Assembly (NCBI RefSeq): GCF_004962925.1
Contig: NZ_SUEO01000005.1
Span: 1-33,254, forward strand
Reading direction: 5' to 3'
Length of the DNA stretch: 33,254 nucleotides
From: Mesorhizobium sp.
GTDB taxonomy: Bacteria > Pseudomonadota > Alphaproteobacteria > Rhizobiales > Rhizobiaceae
The translations under genes and the position numbers were made by a program. Below the pieces are notes generated by a model that had not been told where the DNA came from, did not search any database, and worked only from the letters and a program-made list of their open reading frames with translations. The first letter of the stretch is position 1. The number at the start of each line of letters is the position of its first letter. Shown here piece after piece: positions 1 to 7,510 of the stretch.

Positions 1-106
1 TCGCGAATCCGCCTTTCGTTCCGATGTCCGACCTGCCTCGCAAAGGGCTGGCCGGAGGGCAGCGCCGAATGAGCCGCATCCCTGCCAAAATGTCCGCTGA
101 TGCTGC

Positions 107-319
107 TCAGTCGACCGCGGGTCCAACCAGACGGTAGCGGAAGTGATTGCGGATGTGGTCGTTGAAGAAGCGGCCCTTGGCGAAGGCGGCTCGGAACTCG
201 GCGAAGGTCTCCGGCGGCACGTCCTCAAACTGGTAACATTTACCGCTAGCCACGAACCACACCGAAAGGACGTTGCGCTCCGGATCGTATTCCGTTTTTT
301 GTATCGAGGTCGACGGCAT
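107..319 (-). CDS. KTSC domain protein
   Basis: A 70-residue protein starting at the ATG at 319. Its beginning, MPSTSIQKTEYDPE, and the later YQFEDVPPETFAEF and GRFFNDHIRNHFRY segments match the KTSC domain, named for a conserved Lys-Thr-Ser-Cys signature that is only loosely kept here. The domain is small and found alone or attached to lysyl-tRNA synthetase-like or nucleic-acid-associated proteins. Its biochemical role is not established. The reading frame stays open upstream to 517, but family alignment and a GGAG about 10 bases ahead of 319 favour the short form. The gene stands alone on its strand, and a terminator-like hairpin lies in its upstream region. Confidence 0.85.
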   Translation of the reverse strand: MPSTSIQKTEYDPERNVLSVWFVASGKCYQFEDVPPETFAEFRAAFAKGRFFNDHIRNHFRYRLVGPAVD

Positions 320-491
320 GAGGTGACTACTCCGATCAGGGAGAGAGTCCATCTGAAGTTGCCCGCGCCCCACGGAGGGGGAAGGACGCGGGCTGATCGG
401 GAGGGGACACCGATCTCGCAGCATTGGTTCACAAAAGAAGATGCTGCAGGAGCCGAACGCCCCCCGCGTGCGGGTGTTCCATACGGAAGTC

Positions 492-524
492 AAAAAGCCC
501 GCCGCACCTTTCGGCACGGCGGGC
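492..524 (-). terminator. Rho-independent terminator-like hairpin
   Basis: On the minus strand an 8-bp GC-only stem (GCCCGCCG at 517-524 with CGGCGGGC at 497-504) is followed directly by five T residues (496-492). This is the classical intrinsic terminator layout. No minus-strand gene lies immediately upstream, since the methyltransferase is on the plus strand. It therefore either ends an unseen short transcript or acts as an attenuator in front of the KTSC gene. Confidence 0.6.
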
Positions 525-612
525 GATCAGCCGTTCACCAGGCACAGGGTGCGGGGGGCTGGGTGTGCCCGGATCGAAGGAACTCCTATGTGCGCCGGCT
601 GCGTCGCGTCTA

Positions 613-663
613 CCAACCGGCCGGTTGGCCCGGTTGCTTGCTTGACAGACACGCGCCTATGAT
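613..663 (+). promoter_or_regulatory. Possible promoter with 16-bp palindromic operator
   Basis: A perfect palindrome CCAACCGGCCGGTTGG lies at 613-628. It is followed by TTGCTT (634-639), an 18-base spacer and TATGAT (658-663), a passable sigma-70 type promoter pointing at the methyltransferase start at 724. The palindrome has the size and symmetry of operators bound by dimeric repressors such as TetR-family proteins. The promoter call rests on consensus matching only. Confidence 0.35.
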
Positions 664-723
664 GGCTGCTTGAAGCGCCGATTGGGCCTTTTGCCGAGCG
701 GCTCGTTTTGCGGGAGGGACGCT

Positions 724-1396
724 ATGGCCCAGCCGGAGCAGTGGCAACTGGAGGGCAGCGCCGCGGAACTCTACGAGCGCTCCTTGGTCCCGGCAATCAC
801 AGCCCTGTGGGCTGCTGACCTGGTGGATCGCGCTGCACCTCTATCTGACGAGCGGGTTCTGGCCGTAGCTTGCGGCACCGGCGTGGTGGCACGCTCGGCG
901 GCCGAGCGTATGGGAAGTGGGCAGGTCGTCGGCCTCGACATCAACACGGGCATGCTTGCCGTTGCTCGACCGCTCCCGAGAGGCGCTGGACCGTGTATAG
1001 AGTGGCACGAGGGAAGCGCGCTCGAAATGCCGTTCCCTGCCTCCACCTTCGATCTGGTTCTTTGCCAACTCGGACTGCAGTTTTTTCCGGACCGATCCAG
1101 TGCGCTACGTGAGATGTTCCGCGTTCTGGTGCCTCACGGCCGGCTGGCCTTAAGCGTTTTCAGCGCTATTGAGAACACTCCTGCGGCAAAGGCGCTGGCG
1201 GATGCCCTGGATCGGCATCTCGGTCCAGGCGCTTCGGCAACGAAACGGTCCGAGCATTCACTCGCCGATGCGGACGAGCTTTACCGATTGGTGGCCGGGG
1301 CGGGATTTCGTCAGGTGACCATCCACACGACGACACAGAACATCCGATTCCCCTCGTCAAAGGAATATGTGCGACTACAGCTGGCAGCGACTCCGC
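724..1396 (+). pseudogene. SAM-dependent methyltransferase, truncated by Tn3 relic
   Basis: A class I SAM-dependent methyltransferase of the Methyltransf_11/25 type. The chosen start is the ATG at 724, with GGGAGG six bases ahead. Motif I is VLAVACGTGVV, followed by the acidic SAM-ribose residue in VVGLDIN and the later motifs ALEMPFPASTFDLVLC and LVPHGRLALSVF. Resemblance to the family ends near the LQLAATP segment at about 1396. The frame then continues to 1536 through antisense transposase sequence, adding about 47 unrelated residues. About 40-50 C-terminal family residues are missing. The SAM-binding core is whole, so a chimeric protein could be made, but activity is doubtful. The substrate cannot be told. 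Confidence 0.75.
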
Positions 1397-2868
1397 GGCG
1401 TAAGATGCTCGTCGATCGGCCGGAAGGATCGGCTGCCATCGACCCAGATGTCCGCAGATCTAAGCCGGTCCCGCAAAGCCGCGAGCGTTGCAATCTCATA
1501 GAGACGGCGATCGGGCTTCTCCTGCCCGAGGATTAGCCGTCGATCAGCTTGGCTGAGGTGGGTGACCGGGACGCGATCCGGAAGGGTCCGCCGCTTCTCG
1601 GCATAGAGCCGTTTCAGCAGCGAAATCGCCGCAAGAAGGGGATCGTGGCGGCGCGCTGAGCGGAACGTGAACACCTGTAGAAACGCACCGGCATATTTGT
1701 TGACGGTCGCATATTGCTCAGCCGCCAAGGTCAATGGCGATGCCTCGTTGTCCTCGACCATCGACTCAAGTTCAGGCTTCATTCGGAGCAACCGGTGCCA
1801 GCCAACTTCTTGATCGAGGACCTCCAAAGCATTCTGGCCGTAGTCGTTCGCCGATTGCAAGGCAGTGATCGTGTCGAGGAACATGCGCAGCGCCTTGGCG
1901 GTATCGGGCCTGCAATCCATGTGCCGTTGTTTCTTACGGTTGTTGGCCTGAGAGAACAGCCTTCCCATCAGCTTGATGAACATCGTCACAGCATCGTCGG
2001 TAAGCTTCTGGCTGAGTTTGATGACCTGCGCCACGATCAGCGCGTGTCGACGACTGGCATTGAAGTCGTTAGCCAGCCAGCCCGGCGTAGCATTGCCTTC
2101 ACGGATCATCTGGTCCCAGCGACCCGATGAAATGCGGACCTGCAGTTTCGGATCGATCTCCAGCGTCCGCAGATAGGCGATACGTCCGGCCAGCCCGACC
2201 AAATTTGACGCACTTGGCGCATCCGGCGCTGATCGCAGCCAATGAAAGCGCGTCTGGCCGAGGGCCGGGTCAACCTCCAACAGCCTGTCCAATGACGCAA
2301 GCCGATCAGGCGAGATACCCTCGATAAGTTCTTTCTCAGCCCGTCGGCGAGCGATCGCGCGACCGCCGAGGCCGATCTTCTCGATGGAATGCAGCGAAGG
2401 CAGGAGTGCGTTTCGTTTCCGGAACTCGGCAATGACTGCTGTCGCGATCGGCAACCCGTGATCGCCGTTGGCCGCCGCATCGATTGCAGCCACAAGAGCG
2501 GCGCGGCGATCGTCTCTAGATGGCAGTCCGGAGACCGAGGTAAGCCATCAACGATCGGCTGTGATCGAAACGCGTCTGTACTCGATGCGCATAGAAGGCG
2601 TAGAGGCGCGCGTCGAACCGAGCTGATCCGCAAGATAGGTGATCACAGCCGCAGGTGGCTGCTCGTTGTCCCACAAGAGCCGCCCTGTTTGTCGCATCGT
2701 GCAGAGTTGAAAGGCGAAGCCCAGCTTGTCCTGCGGTCGCCGGCGGAGTTCGCATTCCAATCTATCTGCCGGGTCCAGAGTAAAGTGACGGATCAGACGA
2801 TCCTCTTCCGTCGCTATGCCCAGCAGTATCGCCGCTTCCTTTGAACTGACAAGCCGTCTTCTACCCAC
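1396..2868 (-). pseudogene. Tn3-family transposase, truncated and frameshifted
   Basis: The N-terminal DUF4158-type DNA-binding region starts at a GTG at 2868, preceded by GGGAG, and reads GRRRLVSSKEAAILLGIATE. The protein continues through three frames: about 2868-2640, then about 2640-2520 (FYAHRVQTRFDHSRSLMAYL), then about 2500-1396. The last part includes the segments LRSADIWVDGSRSFRP and PVTHLSQADRR, typical of Tn3 TnpA. About 490 of the usual 950-1000 residues remain. The C-terminal catalytic DDE region is missing, so the enzyme is inactive. At least two frameshifts are visible (about 2640 and 2510). Confidence 0.88.
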
Positions 2869-2988
2869 TCGCCTTCTCCCTCGGCACACTAAATTCCAAG
2901 GGGAAGTGGTTGGCCATCGGCCGGAAGCTTTCAACCAACCCGGTGGCTTCATCTACAGGTCTATGCGCGTGTTCGCGCTTCGTTCGAC

Positions 2989-3025
2989 CTTAGCGTGTCT
3001 GCGGGAACGGTTCTTGTTCGGACCC
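2989..3025. repeat. Tn3-family terminal inverted repeat
   Basis: Read on the minus strand inwards from 3025, the sequence begins GGGTCCGAAC, carries GGAACGG-like sequence in the middle, and ends ACACGCTAAG. Classical Tn3 ends are 38 bp, begin GGGG and end TCACGTTAAG, so length, start and inner end all agree. It lies about 120 bases upstream of the transposase start, as expected for elements whose tnpA is near one end. Confidence 0.65.
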
Positions 3026-3280
3026 TTAGAATCGAGTGTGTGCGTAAACGAGTGAGTGCCAGTTCAGACCGGCTGGAGTTCATCCCTCCACTGCTGCCGA
3101 CCTTGGTGGAGAAGCCTCCCGAGGGCTCCCGAGGGGAACAACTGGATGCATGAAGCCAAATTCGACGACTCCGCTTCTAGATCATCATCGACGCCGGCGG
3201 TGCGCGGATTTTCATACGCCGCGGACTCGACCGGACCTCCAGATACCGCGATCTTAGGCGCGCTTCGCTGCAGGATTTAA
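3026..3280 (+). pseudogene. ATP-dependent DNA ligase (LigD-type) remnant 1
   Basis: A frameshifted piece of the adenylation domain of a bacterial non-homologous end-joining ligase. One frame gives RLEFIPPLLPTLVEKPPEG. The next gives NWMHEAKFDD, which aligns with the nucleotide-binding motif (usually EIKxDGYR). A further segment reads IIIDAGGARIFIRRGLDR. The glycine of the KxDG motif is lost, the sequence covers only about 65-80 residues, and it ends in stops. The frame is open right up to the Tn3 terminal repeat, so the transposon probably landed in or just ahead of this gene. Confidence 0.7.
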
Positions 3281-3290
3281 TGGATGAGGA

Positions 3291-3566
3291 TTAGGATGAC
3301 TGCCGCGTTTGACCTTTGCCGAAGCCGCCTGGGTTTTCCCCCAAAGCGGAGTTGAGTTGTCGCAATCCTTTGGCGAATAGCCTGTGCTTTTCGAAGATTG
3401 CTAGCTTCTGCGGATATGTGATCCGCACCTTGGCATTGCACCCGTTGCATCTGAAGTGCGCGATCGTTCTTAGCGCAGAGCCCTTCCTTATCGCCGGATG
3501 CGAGCAATCCGGACAATCGAATGTGAGGGCAACATTAGACAAGTCTTTGGTTAAAGGCTTTTTCAT
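3291..3566 (-). CDS. Small zinc-ribbon-like protein, unknown function
   Basis: A 91-residue protein from the ATG at 3566, with AGGGA just ahead. It has two CxxC pairs (FDCPDCSHPA and FRCNGCNAKV) about 20 residues apart, the usual layout of a zinc ribbon. The rest is basic (LAIFEKHRLFAKGLRQLN), so nucleic-acid binding is possible. No named family was recognised. The frame stays open to 3641, but that extension lacks family-like character. The gene sits 8 bases downstream of a small membrane-protein gene on the same strand and is probably cotranscribed with it. Confidence 0.65.
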   Translation of the reverse strand: MKKPLTKDLSNVALTFDCPDCSHPAIRKGSALRTIAHFRCNGCNAKVRITYPQKLAIFEKHRLFAKGLRQLNSALGENPGGFGKGQTRQSS

Positions 3567-3574
3567 TCCCTGAG

Positions 3575-3904
3575 CTAACCGCGTTGACGATATACGACAA
3601 AACCGAATAGGGCTGCTGCACCGACATTGAGCACTGCCCACAATTCCCGCGGCAAATATATCGGCAGAAACGGGTTGAAGATCGACGCGCCTCCAAACAG
3701 CGCCCAGGCGAGGATCTGATTTTCACGGGCATCTGAGCGCCTTATCATGACCCCGCAGTAGATCCCGGCGAAAAAGACCACTACGCGGAGCAACTGGTAA
3801 TAGCCGTACGGCCATGGCGCGACCGCCAGCAGCGACGCAATCGCAACACAGATGCAGACTAGCCGAACCGTGCCAGCCGGCGTCGATAGAATAGCTTTCA
3901 GCAT
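3575..3904 (-). CDS. Small integral membrane protein, DUF6804-like
   Basis: A 109-residue protein with a strong ribosome site (GGGAGGGGCAG) directly ahead of the ATG at 3904. Three to four hydrophobic segments are visible: about 12-30 (VRLVCICVAIASLLAVA), 36-52 (YQLLRVVVFFAGIYCGV), 63-80 (ILAWALFGGASIFNPFLPI) and 87-105. The spacing of WPYGYYQLLR and FNPFLPIYLPRELW resembles the DUF6804 family of small membrane proteins of unknown function, though this is from memory of the pattern. It precedes the zinc-ribbon gene in a likely two-gene operon. Confidence 0.7.
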   Translation of the reverse strand: MLKAILSTPAGTVRLVCICVAIASLLAVAPWPYGYYQLLRVVVFFAGIYCGVMIRRSDARENQILAWALFGGASIFNPFLPIYLPRELWAVLNVGAAALFGFVVYRQRG

Positions 3905-4117
3905 CTGCCCCTCCCAAAGGCAAAGTGGAGCAGATCACCAATGCGAGGCGCGCGCAAGCGAACGCCTACGGCCGGGCCAAGGATGGGCGTTAGATTCAGC
4001 CAATGGAGCCGCCATGAAACGTAAGCCCAGCAAAACCGGATTCACCAAACTGCTGGGCACGCGGGCTTCATCTATTTGGCCGATGCGCTGGTCACGTAAC
4101 GTCTCCACATCAAATAA

Positions 4118-5003
4118 GTGCGTAAAATTGTAAGTACCGCCGGCCGCCGGCTCGAGTTCATTCGGCCGATGGAGCCCAAGCTGGTCCCCAAGCCGCCCGA
4201 GGGTGACGACTGGATTCACGAGATCAAGCTCGACGGCTACCGTGTCCAGATCGTCATCAACAGCACCGGGGATATTCGAGTTTTCACCAAAACCGGTGCC
4301 GACTGGACGAGCAAATTTGCCGGTCTCGTCGAAGCTGCGAGAGAGCTCGAGGTCGAGAATGCGATCATCGACGGCGAGGCTGTCGTTCCGAACGAGGCCG
4401 GTCTGCCCGATTTCGCTGCGCTGCAGAAAGCTGTCCACAACGATCCCTACGCGATGATGATGGGCGCCTTCGATATCCTGGCCACGATCTGCGCGATATT
4501 GGCTGCAAGGGCCGTCGGGAAATCCTCTACGGCAAAATCAAGCCGAACAGCCGGATCCAATTCAGCGAGACTATACCTGGTGACCCGAAGGCGATCTTCT
4601 ACCTCGTCGATCAGGCCGGCATCGAGGGCATTGTCTCGAAGCCCGCCGACAGCAAGTATCGCAGCGGCCCGACATCGAACTGGCTGAAGACAAGAGCTGG
4701 ACGGACGACGAGTTCGAACTGATGGGAGTCGAGCGTGAGCGGGGCAAGGCGGCATTCGCGCTTTTAGCGGAACCCGGCACCGGGAAGTATGTCGGTTCCG
4801 CGTTCATCACCCTGGGCCGCGACATGAAGGAGCGGCTGATGAAGCGGGTTCGGGAACACGCCGGCCCGCCGCCCGAGGCCATGAAGAAACGGCCGGCGAC
4901 GCAGTGGGTCGCGCCGGGCCTCAAGCTGCGCGTCAAGCATCTCCGTGGCGATCACAGCCACATACGCCACTGGTTAAGATCTGCGCGAGAGCGTATGATT
5001 TGA
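4118..5003 (+). pseudogene. ATP-dependent DNA ligase (LigD-type) remnant 2
   Basis: A longer remnant of an end-joining ligase domain. The adenylation motif HEIKLDGYRVQ is intact, including the nucleotide-accepting Lys in KLDG, and motif IIDGEAVV follows. After FDIL (about 4485) the frame breaks. The next frame continues GHDLRDIGCKGRREILYGKI and GIEGIVSKPADSKYRSGP, the ligase motif IV/V area. A second shift at about 4690 leads into WTDDEFELMGVERERG, WVAPGLKLRVKHLRG and then decayed sequence. The first break looks like a deletion of about ten bases, the second like a single base. The OB-fold end is present, but no full-length protein can be made. Confidence 0.85.
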
Positions 5004-5081
5004 GATCGCCAGGCACGCATCAATGGGCGCTGACGCTTGGGAGCTATCGCACTCCTGCCCCAACGCGAGGCATTTTGTGTT

Positions 5082-5249
5082 ATGGCTGAAGAAGCAGGGC
5101 GGGCCCGCCTGTCAGACGACTATGTACGTGCGCTTGCGCGCGAGTCTGGTGCCACTGAGCAGCAAATTCGCGACATCGCATCTCTGATCGGGACCGATCG
5201 TTCCTCGATCCTGAGAGAAGCGCGCCTGCTGACTCGTGATCAGGGCTGA
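5082..5249 (+). CDS. DUF3606-like small protein
   Basis: A 55-residue protein starting MAEEAGRARLSDDYVRALARESG and continuing ATEQQIRDIASLIGTDRSSILREARLL. The pattern of a short helix, a specificity-type TEQQIRDI helix and a final helix is that of DUF3606 and related helical mini-proteins common in rhizobia. Function is unknown. The ATG at 5082 is preferred over the in-frame ATG at 5037 because the extra residues look like non-coding sequence. A GAGG lies about 12 bases upstream. It immediately follows the ligase remnant. Confidence 0.65.
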   Translation: MAEEAGRARLSDDYVRALARESGATEQQIRDIASLIGTDRSSILREARLLTRDQG

Positions 5250-5350
5250 TCGTTGTGATCTCGGCTCAACCTCTCACTGTGCTTTTGATATCCTCGGGTT
5301 GGTAGCAACAAAACCGTCCGGCCCGCGCTTTGCGGGTCAGGAGGTTGGAG

Positions 5351-5458
5351 ATGGCCGACGAAAGAGAGAAAGTGTTTGACCATCAGAGCGAAAGCGAAGG
5401 GCGGGCCGACGCTCACCGACACGGTGAAGGCCACTCGCAAACGGCCGCCGACGAATAA
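5351..5458 (+). CDS. Possible 35-residue small protein
   Basis: A short open frame with an unusually good ribosome site: AGGAGG at 5339-5344, six bases ahead of the ATG. The peptide begins MADEREKVFDHQSESEGR and is rich in His, Glu and Gly, and very hydrophilic. No family was recognised. It may instead be the broken front of the zinc-ribbon remnant that follows in the same reading frame at 5525, as the intervening sequence carries two stops. Confidence 0.35.
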   Translation: MADEREKVFDHQSESEGRADAHRHGEGHSQTAADE

Positions 5459-5498
5459 CGAGGCGACTGGCTTTAAGGGGCGACGCCACGACGGCCAG

Positions 5499-5623
5499 GT
5501 GAAGGACGAACGCGAGCATTTCAGATATGCCCCGTCTGCGGGCAGGAAATGGATATGCGCGACCTTGGCGAGGCGCTTCACCACGCGACGCCAGGCCACA
5601 AGCGTTTGAGGTATCCGGACTAG
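5499..5623 (+). pseudogene. Frameshifted small zinc-ribbon protein
   Basis: The frame starting at GTG 5499 reads VKDEREHF, then a one-base loss at about 5523 moves to a frame reading ICPVCGQEMDMRDLGEAL and HHATPGHKRL before a stop at 5621-5623. Joined, this resembles a short rhizobial protein with a CPVCGQ-MDMRDLGE core and a HH...H end, probably one metal site (CxxC plus histidines). The single shift makes the gene non-functional unless it is a sequence error. Confidence 0.5.
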
Positions 5624-5688
5624 CTCGGCGAGCCGAAGCTGCGCCTCGCCTCGCTGCAGGATTTCTGGGACGAGAGTTCAAGACGATG

Positions 5689-5712
5689 CACGTCGGCAAA
5701 TTTGCCGACGTG
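5689..5712. repeat. Perfect 24-bp palindrome
   Basis: The half-site CACGTCGGCAAA is followed with no spacer by its exact reverse complement. It lies 18 bases beyond the stop codon of the thermonuclease gene. No T-run follows on either strand, so it is not a standard intrinsic terminator. It could be an operator or the end of a mobile sequence. Confidence 0.8.
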
Positions 5713-5730
5713 ATGCTGCCCGTCGACCCT

Positions 5731-6585
5731 TTACCGCCTTGCCTTACGCCAGCCGGCCGAGCGCGCCTCGGCCTCGCTGCAGAACCAGCGCTCGCCTTTG
5801 CTCGGCGTGATCACTGTCTCGTCGTAATACTCTTGGCCGGGCAGATGGTAGATTTGCTCACCCGAGTTCACGCTGATGTTGCCTTTGACGTTGCAACCGG
5901 AGCCGAGCAGACCGAAGCCAGTCGATTGCTCGCTGACCGTCTCAACCTTGTCGACGTCCGCAGCCCGCCAGTCCCACGGGGGATCGAATCTGCCTTGCCA
6001 TACGCCGCGATGCGCGGCCTTGGCCGAGACTTGCTCGGCGGCGAATGCTTCGTTCGAATAGCGAGGCCAATCTAGAGCGAGGCCTTGTTCAACGAGCCAT
6101 TTCTGAACGCTTCGGCCGTCGGCGCGATTGCAGTTCCCGACGAGACGCCCGTACCGATCACGGTCGACAAAACTGCAGTGCAGTGGTCGCGAAGCCGCCA
6201 GGAACTCGTCCAAGGCTTGGGCAGCGCGGCGCCCGCATGGATAATCGAAGCCCTTCGCGTCATCGCAGTACTGCCGGCTCTCTGGCGCATCGATGCCATT
6301 GAAACGAATCCTTTGGCCTGCAATCTCTACCGTGTCGCCATCGATCACCGTGGCGCGGCCTTTCATCGAACCAGGCAGCGGCTCAGTCCAGTTTGTTACC
6401 GTGGACTGGAGGCTTGCGGTGCTCTGCATTACGAATTGGGTGACTGCGGCGGCAAGCGTGGCGACGCCGAGGGAGATCAGCCCCAAAAGCGGTCGCGACA
6501 GCCGCCGTGACGGCATTATACGGCCAGCGCGCCTTCGCCACCGGTTAGCCTGATCGGCACCCTGATATCGGTGGCCTTTGCCCAC
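5731..6585 (-). CDS. Membrane-anchored thermonuclease (SNase family)
   Basis: A staphylococcal-nuclease-fold protein that would cleave DNA or RNA outside the cytoplasm with calcium. An N-terminal hydrophobic segment (LLGLISLGVATLAAAVTQFV, about residues 33-53) anchors it. The nuclease core shows VIDGDTVEI (80-88), RIRFNGIDAPES (92-103) and DRYGRLVG (143-150). These give the expected catalytic Arg94, Glu102 and Arg147, with Asp99 nearby. The C-terminal third (about 210-284) is extra, with GCNVKGN and GERWFCSEAEARSAGW resembling the Excalibur-like tails seen in such proteins. The GTG start at 6585 has GGGAG seven bases ahead. An ATG at 6516 is possible but has no clear ribosome site. Confidence 0.85.
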   Translation of the reverse strand: MGKGHRYQGADQANRWRRRAGRIMPSRRLSRPLLGLISLGVATLAAAVTQFVMQSTASLQSTVTNWTEPLPGSMKGRATVIDGDTVEIAGQRIRFNGIDAPESRQYCDDAKGFDYPCGRRAAQALDEFLAASRPLHCSFVDRDRYGRLVGNCNRADGRSVQKWLVEQGLALDWPRYSNEAFAAEQVSAKAAHRGVWQGRFDPPWDWRAADVDKVETVSEQSTGFGLLGSGCNVKGNISVNSGEQIYHLPGQEYYDETVITPSKGERWFCSEAEARSAGWRKARR

Positions 6586-6949
6586 GCCCCTTCTCCCGAA
6601 CCAGAGAATGCTTCCATTGCGGGCCAGAGTCCAGCTTGCTCGGGGCGGCCCAGCGGCTTTGTTGCAGGGGGAGGCCGCTGGGCCTGACCAGCGAGCCTTC
6701 GGGGGGCGTGCTCACGTGGCTGGTGAATACGTCAGTTAAAGCTAATGCAGTCGAAACATGCGAACGAAGTACGCGTCGGTAATTTCCGCTGCGCAGAAGC
6801 CTTAAGGTGCCCCGCAATGGGTCAATGCGTCTGGCACCACAATTGCACGGCGGTCAGGAATGCCGGGTACCCCAATGCACGGCACTCATTGGGCCCGTCG
6901 CTTCGCAAATGTAGCGGCGGGTCTTCTACTTTCAGGTCGCGTCCCCAGC
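6586..6949. other. Intergenic region with strong hairpins
   Basis: No gene is recognised in 364 bases. An exact 11-bp inverted repeat (GGCCCAGCGGC at 6647-6657 and its complement at 6674-6684, 16-base loop) and a 7-bp one (CCCAATG at 6871-6877 with CATTGGG at 6887-6893) are present. Neither has a T-run after it. Open frames across the region have no coding character. Confidence 0.55.
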
Positions 6950-7240
6950 CTAGGCGCTGCCGTCGGTTTCGCTTTCCTCATTGATCGTTCGAACTTGCAA
7001 ATAGGCGTTCATTTCCAGCCATTCGCGCAGCACGGTCTGGATGAGTTCCGACCGGCCAATTTTCATTTCAGCCGCGATGGAGTTGAGAGCGTCGTCCGTT
7101 GCGGGCTCCAGCGGCACGCGGTAGACGTTTCGAAGCATCAGTGCAGCCCTACGGAGGATAATCTGAAGATCGGCGCGGGAGATGTCCGCAATCCTGTCAG
7201 CCGCCCCTTCAAGCTCGTTCGCCAAGGTGAGGCGTGTCAC
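6950..7240 (-). CDS. Ribbon-helix-helix domain protein
   Basis: A 96-residue protein. The GTG start at 7240 is favoured by GAGGAG about seven bases upstream; an open frame reaches 7333 but has no ribosome site. The C-terminal half reads VPLEPATDDALNSIAAE and then MKIGRSELIQTVLREWLE, the beta strand, helix, GRSELI turn and helix of MetJ/Arc-type RHH proteins. The N-terminal half is helical (ADLQIILRRAALMLRN). RHH proteins dimerise and bind operator DNA, often as antitoxins, but no toxin partner is adjacent. Target unknown. Confidence 0.7.
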   Translation of the reverse strand: MTRLTLANELEGAADRIADISRADLQIILRRAALMLRNVYRVPLEPATDDALNSIAAEMKIGRSELIQTVLREWLEMNAYLQVRTINEESETDGSA

Positions 7241-7510
7241 TGTTGCTCTCCTCGTCAAAGGTACCGCTCGCATTCGGCCCGGTGCTCGAAACAGAATCAG
7301 TGCGACGGCTGCCTCGGCTTGGCAAAGCCCCATCCGGCATTCTTGCCGCAGCCGGGATGCTCGCAGGAATGATGCTGGACGCCTGGCGCGGTGCCCTGCT
7401 CTGGTCTGGGAAGACGAATTTCATCGCTCAAGGCGCGCGCCTCCACCTGGTCGGACTGGTGGAAAGATTCCACAGCCCGTCTTGACGATCATTGTTCCTT
7501 ATTCGTTCTC

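Larger units (their letters stand above)
320..723. other. Intergenic region between KTSC gene and methyltransferase
   Basis: No convincing gene was found in these 404 bases. They hold a GC-rich hairpin (GCCCGCG at 361-367 pairing with CGCGGGC at 387-393, with an inner CCCC/GGGG), a terminator-like hairpin at 492-524, and a palindrome plus possible promoter at 613-663. The short open frames here have no family resemblance. Confidence 0.6.
1396..3025 (-). mobile_element. Relic of a Tn3-family transposon
   Basis: The relic contains the N-terminal half of a frameshifted Tn3 transposase and, at its right edge, a terminal inverted repeat (2989-3025). The left end, with the transposase catalytic half and the second inverted repeat, is gone. 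It was replaced by an abrupt join to a methyltransferase gene at about 1396. Because the join lies inside both genes, a deletion after insertion is more likely than a clean insertion boundary. No resolvase was found. Confidence 0.75.

Noticed and set aside
1-106. Open frame to a stop at about 69-71 reading FRCPTCLAKG, possibly the end of a zinc-ribbon gene
   Set aside because: Too short and cut by the window edge; a single CxxC motif is not enough to call a gene.
642-663. TTGACA followed by TATGAT as a strong sigma-70 promoter
   Set aside because: The spacing is only 10 bases. A TTGCTT at 634-639 with an 18-base spacer was used instead, at low confidence.
3255-3285. Short match (CGCTGCAGGATTT) shared with about 5650-5670
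   Set aside because: Only 13 bases match and the surroundings differ, so it was not called a mobile repeat or a site-specific target.
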